Source: Aureimonas sp. AU22 (GTDB taxonomy: Bacteria > Pseudomonadota > Alphaproteobacteria > Rhizobiales > Rhizobiaceae). From it: a DNA stretch of 40,169 nt. The stretch lies in the NCBI RefSeq assembly GCF_001463745.1, contig NZ_BBWJ01000036.1:1-40169 (forward strand), given 5' to 3'. The notes under the pieces are model-generated. The model was not told where the DNA came from. It searched no databases and saw only the letters and a program-made list of their open reading frames with translations. Below, one piece after another: positions 33,493 to 40,169 of the stretch (positions are counted from its first letter, which is position 1; every line of letters begins with the position of its first letter). The position numbers and the translations under genes are program-made.

Positions 33493-34257
33493 ATGGATCT
33501 GGAATGGGAACGGCTCGAAGCGCGTCTCGCTCATCGACGCGACGAAGGGCGGGCGCTGCGGGTCTGGTGGCGCGATGACGACGCGACCGCCTGGACGCCG
33601 GCGCTCGCCCGCCTGCTGGCGCTCGCCGAAAGCTGCGCGATGCCGATTGCCCTGGCGACCATTCCGGACACCATCGATCCCGAGCTTCCCCGGCTGCTCG
33701 CCGACGCGCATCCGCTGGTCACGGTGCTGCAGCACGGGCATCGCCACCGCAACGAGGCGCGGGATGGGGAGCGCGCGGTCGAGTGTGGTGGCTTTCGGCC
33801 GACCGAGGCGATCCTGGCCGATCTCCATCGTGGACGTCACCGGCTGGCCGAGGCGTTCGGGGAGCGGTTCCTCCCCGTGATGGTCCCTCCGTGGAATCGG
33901 ATCGAGGGGCGGATCGCGGCGGCACTCCCGGGCGCGGGCTACGTCGGCCTCAGCGGGTTCGGCAGTGCCGGCGAACGCCGGGAAAACGGATTCACGGTCG
34001 CCAATGCCCACCTCGACGTGTTGCGGTGGAAAGGCGGCGCGCGCTTCGCCGGAGAGGGGAAACTTCTTGCCGCGATGGGCGAGTGGCTGGACGATCCGGC
34101 GGCTGGCGGGGATGCTTCCTTCGGTCTCCTGACTCATCACCTCGATCACGACGACGCGACATGGCAATTTCTGGAACGTCTCCTTCCGATGCTCGAGCGC
34201 CACGCGCAGCCGGTGTCGGCGGCCTCGGTCTTCGCATCGGGGTCGCGAGATGAGTGA
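33493..34257 (+). CDS. Polysaccharide deacetylase-like protein
   Basis: This 254-residue protein starts at MDLEWERLEARLAHR (ATG 33493); the longer open frame from 33118 upstream looks non-coding. WWRDDDATAW near the N-terminus gives the Asp pair expected of the NodB/polysaccharide deacetylase fold. QHGHRHRNEA provides the metal-binding His-x-x-x-His-like pair, and VMVPPWNRIEG resembles the family's Pro/Trp active-site loop. A late THHLDHDDATW could supply the second His. No signal peptide is seen, so it is likely cytosolic. Its last 8 bases overlap the GNAT gene, so the two are translationally coupled and may modify the same amino sugar or glycan. The substrate is unknown. Confidence 0.78.
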   Translation: MDLEWERLEARLAHRRDEGRALRVWWRDDDATAWTPALARLLALAESCAMPIALATIPDTIDPELPRLLADAHPLVTVLQHGHRHRNEARDGERAVECGGFRPTEAILADLHRGRHRLAEAFGERFLPVMVPPWNRIEGRIAAALPGAGYVGLSGFGSAGERRENGFTVANAHLDVLRWKGGARFAGEGKLLAAMGEWLDDPAAGGDASFGLLTHHLDHDDATWQFLERLLPMLERHAQPVSAASVFASGSRDE

Positions 34258-35101
34258 GCCGTTCGTGCGTCCGGCCGGCCCCGCAGACGTCGAGCCGGTG
34301 GCCGCGTTTCTGCACCGGTTTATGAACGCGCGCGTCGAACCCCGACGCTGGCGTCGCATTCTGGACGCTCCCTGGCGCCCCGCCGGCCTCGAGCGAGGAT
34401 GGCTCGTGGAGGATCAGGGGCGCATCGTCGGCTTCATGGCCACGATCTACAGCGACCGGTCGACGCGGCTCGGGCTTCGACGGTTCTGCGACCTCGGCGC
34501 CTGGTACCTCGAGCGCTCCTACCGGGGAACGGGCGTCGGAGACGCGCTGCTTCGCGCCGGGATGGAGCGCGGCGACACGACCTACGTGACACTGACGGCA
34601 CGTCGCGCCACGGGGCGGCGCATCCGCGCGCTCGGGTTTCGCGTGCTGGACGACCGGCGCGAGCTGTTCGCGCCGCGCAGCATCCGCTCGCCCGGCTCCC
34701 TTCGCCTCGGGGAAGACCCTGCAGGTCTTGGCGCGGATGCGCGTCGGCGCATCGCCGACCACGCAGGGCTCGGCGTCACCACGGCGATCGTGGAAGGCGC
34801 CGGAGCGCCGGTCCTGATCTTCCTGCATCGCAAGCGCAAGGGCGACGACGTCCTGCATCACGACCTTCTGCATGTGAGCGATCCCGATTTCCTCGCCACC
34901 CGCGCGCAGGACCTCGCCGATCTCTTGGTCGACGAAGGCGTTCTCGCGATCGACAGCCGCTTTCTGCCGTCCGAGGGTGGGGGCGGAAGCCGCGAGGCGA
35001 TCCCGCTTGCGCGCTGGTTCCGACTGGCGGAGGGGATCGAGGCACGCGACGTCGACCTCCTCTACAACGAGACGCTGCTTCTCGACTTAAAGCTTCCCTG
35101 A
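34250..35101 (+). CDS. GNAT-type N-acetyltransferase-like protein
   Basis: This 283-residue protein has an acetyltransferase-like N-terminal half: FVRPAGPADVEPVAAFLHRF, a beta segment GRIVGFMATIY, and the acetyl-CoA-binding loop RSYRGTGVGDALLRAG near residues 90-105. Residues 150-283 are an extension without a recognised domain. It starts inside the end of the deacetylase gene and is probably translated with it. A deacetylase/acetyltransferase pair suggests editing of acetyl groups on a sugar or peptide. The ABC importer genes follow after 76 bases. The acceptor is unknown. Confidence 0.75.
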   Translation: MSEPFVRPAGPADVEPVAAFLHRFMNARVEPRRWRRILDAPWRPAGLERGWLVEDQGRIVGFMATIYSDRSTRLGLRRFCDLGAWYLERSYRGTGVGDALLRAGMERGDTTYVTLTARRATGRRIRALGFRVLDDRRELFAPRSIRSPGSLRLGEDPAGLGADARRRIADHAGLGVTTAIVEGAGAPVLIFLHRKRKGDDVLHHDLLHVSDPDFLATRAQDLADLLVDEGVLAIDSRFLPSEGGGGSREAIPLARWFRLAEGIEARDVDLLYNETLLLDLKLP

Positions 35102-35177
35102 ACGGTCGCCCGTCTGCCATGATGGGCCTGCTGCAGGCGCTCGTCCCCCGTGCTGCCTTCGCTTGTTCGGGATTCGC

Positions 35178-37046
35178 ATGTCCTCGCTCCTGAGTGTCGA
35201 GAACCTTTCGATCGAGTTCAGGACGCTGGAGGGGCGGATCCGTGCCGTCGACGATCTCTCGTTCGCGGTCCGGCCGGGTCGTACGCTCGCGCTGATCGGC
35301 GAATCGGGGTCGGGCAAGTCCGTCACCGCGCATGCGATCCTTGGCCTACTGCCCAAGATCGCGTTCCGACTGTCCGGCCGCATCGTCTTTGCGGATCCCA
35401 AGACGTCCGAAGCCGTGGATCTCGCCAGCCTCCCGCGCGGCGGGTCGAAATTCCAGGCCATTCGCGGCGACCGGATCTCGATGGTGTTCCAGGAGCCGGC
35501 GGCCGCGCTATCGCCGCTCCATACGATCGGCGAACAGCTCCGGGACGTGCTCCGCCGCCATCGTCCCGAACTCGACAAGGCCGGCGCGCGAGCGGCGACG
35601 CTGGACGTCTTGCGCGAGGTCGGCTTTCCCGACCCGGAGCGCGCGGCCGGAGCCTACAGTTTCCAGCTCTCGGGGGGGCTCTGCCAGCGCGCGATGATCG
35701 CGCTCGCCGTCGTCTGCCGCCCGGCCCTGATCATCGCCGACGAGCCGACGACCGCCCTCGACGTGACGGTTCAGGCCGAGATCCTGCGTCTCCTGCGCAG
35801 GATCCGCGACGAACATGGAACGGCGCTACTTCTCATCTCCCACGATCTCGGCGTCGTCGCGTCGATGGCCGACGAGATGGTCGTGATGCACCACGGCGCG
35901 GCGATGGAGCGCGGGCCGGTGCGCGATCTCTTCGCCGAGCCGCGCCACCCCTACCTCAAGGCATTGATACGCTCGGTGCCCCGTCTCGGACGCTCGCCCG
36001 ACGAGCGCCTGAAGCCTCTGCGCGAGATCAAGATCGTGGATGCGCTGGCGAAGTTCGCCCGCCGCGGCGGGGAGGGGAAAGCGGAGGTGCTTCTCGAAGC
36101 CCAAGGCCTTTCGCGCACCTTCCGTTCCCGCAGCTTCGGCGGTGGCGCCGCCAACCCGGCGCTGCGCGACGTCAGCCTGACGATCCGTCGCCACGAGTGC
36201 CTCGGCCTCGTCGGAGAAAGCGGCTCCGGCAAGACCACGCTGTCGCGCATCCTGGCCCGCGCCGAGACCCCGGATGCCGGGGAGGTGGCAATGCGGGCGG
36301 CGGACGGGCGGATGGAGAACATCTTCGGCCTGGGGGGCAGGGCGCTGAAGGACTGGCGACGGCGCGTCCAGTACGTGTTCCAGAACCCCTATCTCGCGCT
36401 CGATCCCCGCATGAGCATCGAGGCGATCCTGACCGAGCCGCTGGAGGTCCACGGGATCGGAACGCGGCGCTCCCGGCGCGAGCGGGCGCGGGAGCTCCTG
36501 GCTCTTGTCGGACTACCGGACACGCATCTCCAGCGCTTTCCCCATGGCCTGTCCGGCGGGCAGCGGCAACGCGTCGGCATCGCCCGGGCGCTTGCGCTGG
36601 AGCCGGAGCTCATCCTCTTCGACGAACCGGTCTCCGCCCTCGACGTGTCGGTACAGGCGCAGGTTCTGAACCTCCTGCGCGATCTGCAGCGCGAACTCGG
36701 CCTGACCTATCTCTTCGTGTCCCACAACCTGGCCGTCGTGAACTATCTCGCCGATCGCATCGCCGTGATGTCGGGCGGGCGGATCGTCGAGATCGCTCCG
36801 CGCGAGACGTTGTTCGCCCGTCCGCTCCACCCCTATACGCGCCGCCTCATCGCCTCGATCCCCGAGCCGGACCCCGATCGTCCCATCGATTTCTCGGCCT
36901 TCGAGTCCGGAGCGTCGTATCGGCGGGCCGACTGGGGCTGGCCGTTCGTGGCAAGAGAGGGTGAAGGCGAACCAGGGCTGGTCGCGGTCGGCGAGGAACA
37001 CTTCGTCCAGGCATTCGAGGCCGGGTCACGCGAGCTCGCACATTGA
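35178..37046 (+). CDS. Peptide/oligopeptide ABC importer, fused double ATPase
   Basis: This 622-residue protein contains two complete ABC ATPases in tandem, as in YejF or a DppD-DppF fusion. Domain 1 has Walker A GESGSGKS (41-48), signature LSGGLCQR (164-171) and Walker B LIIADEP. Domain 2 has Walker A GESGSGKT (346-353), LSGGQRQR, and [12 protein letters not shown]. Each is followed by the oligopeptide-type C-terminal motif ([28 protein letters not shown]). It energises import through the permeases encoded downstream. The start [11 protein letters not shown] at 35178 is favoured over an upstream TTG. The order ATPase, binding protein, permease, permease indicates one operon. Confidence 0.92.
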   Translation: MSSLLSVENLSIEFRTLEGRIRAVDDLSFAVRPGRTLALIGESGSGKSVTAHAILGLLPKIAFRLSGRIVFADPKTSEAVDLASLPRGGSKFQAIRGDRISMVFQEPAAALSPLHTIGEQLRDVLRRHRPELDKAGARAATLDVLREVGFPDPERAAGAYSFQLSGGLCQRAMIALAVVCRPALIIADEPTTALDVTVQAEILRLLRRIRDEHGTALLLISHDLGVVASMADEMVVMHHGAAMERGPVRDLFAEPRHPYLKALIRSVPRLGRSPDERLKPLREIKIVDALAKFARRGGEGKAEVLLEAQGLSRTFRSRSFGGGAANPALRDVSLTIRRHECLGLVGESGSGKTTLSRILARAETPDAGEVAMRAADGRMENIFGLGGRALKDWRRRVQYVFQNPYLALDPRMSIEAILTEPLEVHGIGTRRSRRERARELLALVGLPDTHLQRFPHGLSGGQRQRVGIARALALEPELILFDEPVSALDVSVQAQVLNLLRDLQRELGLTYLFVSHNLAVVNYLADRIAVMSGGRIVEIAPRETLFARPLHPYTRRLIASIPEPDPDRPIDFSAFESGASYRRADWGWPFVAREGEGEPGLVAVGEEHFVQAFEAGSRELAH

Positions 37047-37140
37047 GCGGTCGGCGGCTTGCGGGCGGGCGGGCTGCGTGCGAGCCTCGCTGCGCGTGCG
37101 CCCCTCCGGGGTCCGATCCCATGCAGGACACGACGTGGCG

Positions 37141-39075
37141 ATGGTTCCGGAGCTGATCCGATCGGTGATCTCGGCCCTGGTGGTCCTGGGTTGGGCGTCC
37201 GTATGCGATGCGGCGCCGGCCGATGGCGAGCCGCCGATCTTCGCCGAGGACGTGGCCGCCGGCAGGCTGCCCGCGATGCAGGATCGTCTTCCGCAGGAGC
37301 CGCTTCGCACCGATCTCGCCGCGATGGGACGGCAGCCCGGGCGCTATGGCGGCACGCTGCGCACCATCGAGCCGCAGGCGCGCGATACGCGCCGCATGGT
37401 GGTCTTCGGATATGCACGCCTGGTCGGCTACACGCCGGACGGACGCATCCTACCCGACGTCGCCGAAAGCGTCGACGTCCGGGACGGCCGCATCTTCACC
37501 ATCCATCTGCGTCACGGGCACCGATGGTCGGACGGCGAGCCGTTCACCTCCGAGGATTTCCGCTACTACTGGGATGACGTCGCCAACGATCCCCAGCTCG
37601 GCAAGAACGGGTTGCCCCGCCAGCTGCTGGTGGATGGGGCAGGGCCGACGGTCGCCTTCCCCGACGCATGGACGGTCCGCTACGAATGGGCCGCGCCCAA
37701 TCCGGACTTCATGCCCTCGCTGGCGGCCTCCCTGCCGCTCGAGATCTTCCGTCCCGCACACTACCTCAAGCAGTTCCACGAGCGTTACGCCGACGCCGAT
37801 GAGCTCAAGCGGCGCGTCGAGGCGGAGGGCCTGCGCAACTGGCAGGCGCTCCATTTCAAGCACGACCAGTCCTACAAGAACACCGATCCGGACCTTCCGT
37901 CCCTCCAGCCGTGGGTGCTGGCGACACGCCCGCCCGCCGATCGCTTCCTGTTCCGCCGCAACCCGTACTTCCATCGGGTCGACGATCAGGGGCGCCAGCT
38001 GCCCTACATCGACGAGGTCGCGATGGAGATCGCGAGCGCCGGACTGATCCCGGCCATGACATCCTCGGGCCAGACCGATCTGCAGAGCACGGCGCTGACG
38101 CTGACGAACTACGCCTTCCTGAAAGGGGCCGAGGCCCGTTCGGACTACCGGGTCCTGCGCTGGCCGATCAACCGCGGTTCGCGGATGGTGCTTTATCCCG
38201 ACCTCAACACCAGCGATGCCGATTGGCGCGCGCTGCTGCAGGAACGCGACTTCCGCAGGGCGCTCTCGCTCGCCATCAACCGCGAGGACATCGCGCAGGC
38301 GATCTACTATGGGCTGGCGCGCCCGGCGGGCGATACCGTGCTGCCGGTCTCGCCGCTCTACACCGACGATCTCGCCACCCGCTGGGCCCGATTCGCGCCG
38401 GACGAGGCGAACCGGCTTCTCGATGGGCTGGGTCTCGACCGGCGTGACGTTTCGGGCACCCGTCTCATGGCGAACGGGCGGGCGCTCGACCTCGTGGTGG
38501 AGTTCGCGGGCGAGGACGGCGAGCAGACCGACGTCCTGCAACTCGTCGCCGAGGACTGGCTCCGCATCGGCGTTCGCATGCTCTTCAAGGCGGTGGAGCG
38601 CGATACGCTCGCCTCGCGCCTTGCCGCCGGATCCCCCATCGTCACCGTGGGCGCCGGGCTGGAGAATGGAGCGGCGAGGCCGGAGGACAGCCCCGCCGCG
38701 CTGGCGCCGACCGAGGGGGCGCAGCCCTCGTGGCCGGCCTGGGGGCTCAACCACGAGAGCGCGGGCAAGCTCGGCAGCCCGCCGACGCTCGCCTTCGCCC
38801 GCGAACAGCTCCAACGCAACGAGCGGTGGCGCCGAACACTCGATCCCGCCGAGAAGCGCCGGATCTGGGAGGAGATGCTGCGGGTGGACGCCGACGAGGT
38901 GCCGCGCATCGGCATCGTGGCCGATGTCGACCAGATCATCGTCGCCACCAAGCGCCTGCAGAACCTGCCGCGAACGGGCCGCTGGAACTTCGAGCCGGGG
39001 GCCTATCTCGGCTCCTACCGGCCCGATACGTTCTTTCTCGACGACGCGGCCGCGCTGCAGGCGGGAGAGCGATAG
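37141..39075 (+). CDS. ABC importer periplasmic substrate-binding protein (SBP_bac_5)
   Basis: This 644-residue protein has a Sec signal, MVPELIRSVISALVVLGWAS, cleaved near CDA-AP. The mature part is an extracellular family-5 binding protein: GRYGGTLRTI, the hallmark HLRHGHRWSDGEPFTSEDFRYYW, and later FRRALSLAINREDIAQAIYYG. Such proteins deliver peptides, opines or oligosaccharides to Opp/Dpp-type permeases; at this length the ligand may be a larger peptide or sugar. ATG 37141 is used; a GTG at 37135 has a slightly better-spaced AGGA. It ends 5 bases before the permease start. Confidence 0.9.
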   Translation: MVPELIRSVISALVVLGWASVCDAAPADGEPPIFAEDVAAGRLPAMQDRLPQEPLRTDLAAMGRQPGRYGGTLRTIEPQARDTRRMVVFGYARLVGYTPDGRILPDVAESVDVRDGRIFTIHLRHGHRWSDGEPFTSEDFRYYWDDVANDPQLGKNGLPRQLLVDGAGPTVAFPDAWTVRYEWAAPNPDFMPSLAASLPLEIFRPAHYLKQFHERYADADELKRRVEAEGLRNWQALHFKHDQSYKNTDPDLPSLQPWVLATRPPADRFLFRRNPYFHRVDDQGRQLPYIDEVAMEIASAGLIPAMTSSGQTDLQSTALTLTNYAFLKGAEARSDYRVLRWPINRGSRMVLYPDLNTSDADWRALLQERDFRRALSLAINREDIAQAIYYGLARPAGDTVLPVSPLYTDDLATRWARFAPDEANRLLDGLGLDRRDVSGTRLMANGRALDLVVEFAGEDGEQTDVLQLVAEDWLRIGVRMLFKAVERDTLASRLAAGSPIVTVGAGLENGAARPEDSPAALAPTEGAQPSWPAWGLNHESAGKLGSPPTLAFAREQLQRNERWRRTLDPAEKRRIWEEMLRVDADEVPRIGIVADVDQIIVATKRLQNLPRTGRWNFEPGAYLGSYRPDTFFLDDAAALQAGER

Positions 39076-39080
39076 CGACG

Positions 39081-40079
39081 ATGCTGCGTTATCTGCTCTT
39101 CCGCCTCGCGACGATGGTGTCGACGCTTCTGGTGGCCAGCGTCCTGATCTTCACGATCATCCAGCTGCCGCCGGGCGACTACCTGACCAACTCCATCGCC
39201 GAACTGCGCGCCGAGGGCGAGGCGCAGGCGGAAGAGAAGGTCGCCTTCCTGCGCGAGCAGTACGGCCTCGATCAGCCTCTGCCGGTTCAGTATCTCCATT
39301 GGATCACCGGGTTCGCGCGGGGCGACTTCGGTTATTCCTTCGAATATGCGGCGCCCGTTTCGGAGGTCATCGGCGACCGGGTGTTCCTCACTTTGGTCCT
39401 GAACTTCGCGACCGTGCTCTTCGTGTATCTCGTGTCGTTTCCGCTCGGTCTGTTCATCGTGCGCCGCAAGCATGGGTTCGCCGACCGGTCGCTGACGCTC
39501 ACCGGCTACATCGGACTGGCGACGCCGAACTTCCTTCTGGCGTTGATCATGCTCTACGTCGCCAATGCCTTCTTCGGCGTGTCGATCGGCGGGATGATGG
39601 ATCCGGCCTACCTCGATCAGCCGTGGTCGGTCGCGAAGGTCGGGTCCGTCCTGGCGCATCTCCTCGTTCCGGTCGTGGTGATCGGCCTGTCGGGAACGGC
39701 CGCCATGATCCAGCGCCTGCGCGCCAACCTCCTCGACGAGTTGCGGAGACCCTATGTCGTGGCCGCCACCGCGCGCGGCCTGTCCGACGGCTTCGTGCTG
39801 CGCAAGTACGCGCTGCGGCCGGTGCTCAACCCGTTCGTGTCCGATCTCGGCGACCTCCTGCCGCAGATCGTGTCGGGCTCGGTCATCATCTCGGTGATTA
39901 TGTCGCTGCCCACCACCGGGCCGATGCTCCTGTCCTCGCTCCGCAGCCAGGACATGTATCTGGCGGGGTCGTTCCTGATGTTCCTCGCGATCCTCACCGT
40001 CCTCGGCATGCTCGTGTCCGACCTAGTCCTGGCACTGATCGACCCGCGGCTGCGGCTTTCCGGACGCCGCGGCTCGTGA
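39081..40079 (+). CDS. ABC importer permease, OppB/DppB type
   Basis: This 332-residue inner-membrane permease begins MLRYLLFRLATMVSTLLVAS, the usual OppB N-terminus. It continues with FLREQYGLDQPLPVQYLHWI and GDFGYSFEYAAPV, conserved in this group. The ATPase-docking EAA loop reads VAATARGLSDGFVLRKYALR. About six membrane helices are expected. It pairs with the second permease, whose GTG start overlaps its stop by 4 bases. Confidence 0.93.
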   Translation: MLRYLLFRLATMVSTLLVASVLIFTIIQLPPGDYLTNSIAELRAEGEAQAEEKVAFLREQYGLDQPLPVQYLHWITGFARGDFGYSFEYAAPVSEVIGDRVFLTLVLNFATVLFVYLVSFPLGLFIVRRKHGFADRSLTLTGYIGLATPNFLLALIMLYVANAFFGVSIGGMMDPAYLDQPWSVAKVGSVLAHLLVPVVVIGLSGTAAMIQRLRANLLDELRRPYVVAATARGLSDGFVLRKYALRPVLNPFVSDLGDLLPQIVSGSVIISVIMSLPTTGPMLLSSLRSQDMYLAGSFLMFLAILTVLGMLVSDLVLALIDPRLRLSGRRGS

Positions 40080-40169
40080 GCGACGCCGTGCCGCACTGGG
40101 TCAGCGATCGCCCCTTCGACCCAGAGCGCGAACGGGGCGAGCACAGCAGCGTTCGCACGGAATACGCCC
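40076..40169 (+). CDS. Second ABC importer permease, OppC type (5' fragment)
   Basis: Starting at GTG 40076, overlapping the previous stop as GTGA, the frame reads (M)SDAVPHWVSDRPFDPERERG and stays open to the window edge. The HWVSDRPFDP leader is like the cytosolic N-terminal tail of OppC-type permeases in this transporter group. Only about 31 residues are present, so the assignment rests mainly on position. Confidence 0.65.
   Translation, partial: MSDAVPHWVSDRPFDPERERGEHSSVRTEYA

Noticed and set aside
36961-37140. Longer start for the binding protein
   Set aside because: It would overlap the ATPase gene and bury the clear signal peptide.

Overview
The window is high-GC DNA with dense, alphaproteobacterial-looking gene content: HWE-family histidine kinase, a propionyl-CoA carboxylase/mutase cluster, Opp-type peptide importer and an IS5-family element. 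It fits a Hyphomicrobiales (rhizobial-order) chromosome. Aurantimonadaceae is a guess from general resemblance and cannot be proven here. I see no rRNA, tRNA, CRISPR array, prophage or plasmid origin.

Region 1 (1-8 kb, minus strand) looks like a cell-surface module. It holds a secreted RTX calcium-binding repeat protein, a small sulfatase-like hydrolase just behind an intrinsic terminator, an NAD-dependent epimerase whose catalytic Tyr is replaced by His, and a 1299-residue fusion of sulfotransferase, glycosyltransferase and RgpF-like domains. Region 2 (8.2-14.2 kb) is regulatory and miscellaneous: a FadR-type GntR regulator, an FAD/NAD(P)-binding protein, an HWE histidine kinase with a single-domain response regulator, a 59-residue basic protein, and an MFS transporter with an added C-terminal domain.

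Region 3 (14.4-20.6 kb, plus strand) is a complete propionyl-CoA to succinyl-CoA operon: pccB, epimerase, mutase, pccA. Region 4 (20.6-30.1 kb, minus strand) is the most interesting part. It is a tightly packed six-gene operon, transcribed hglS, ydiJ, an amaA-like FAD oxidase, amaB, a class I aminotransferase and a CDF cation transporter. The five enzymes form a plausible full route from L-pipecolate through aminoadipate semialdehyde, 2-aminoadipate, 2-oxoadipate and D-2-hydroxyglutarate to 2-oxoglutarate, which is the lower half of lysine catabolism. Regions 3 and 4 converge and both deliver carbon to the TCA cycle.

Region 5 (30.3-32.8 kb) has a divergent periplasmic protein of unknown function. 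An 840-bp IS5-family element with a -1 frameshift transposase is inserted in the CTAG that contains that gene's stop codon, so the gene stays intact. Region 6 (32.8-40.2 kb) has a possible 67-residue protein on the minus strand, an overlapping deacetylase-like/GNAT pair, and an Opp/Dpp-type ABC importer (fused double ATPase, binding protein, permease, start of a second permease) that runs off the right edge.
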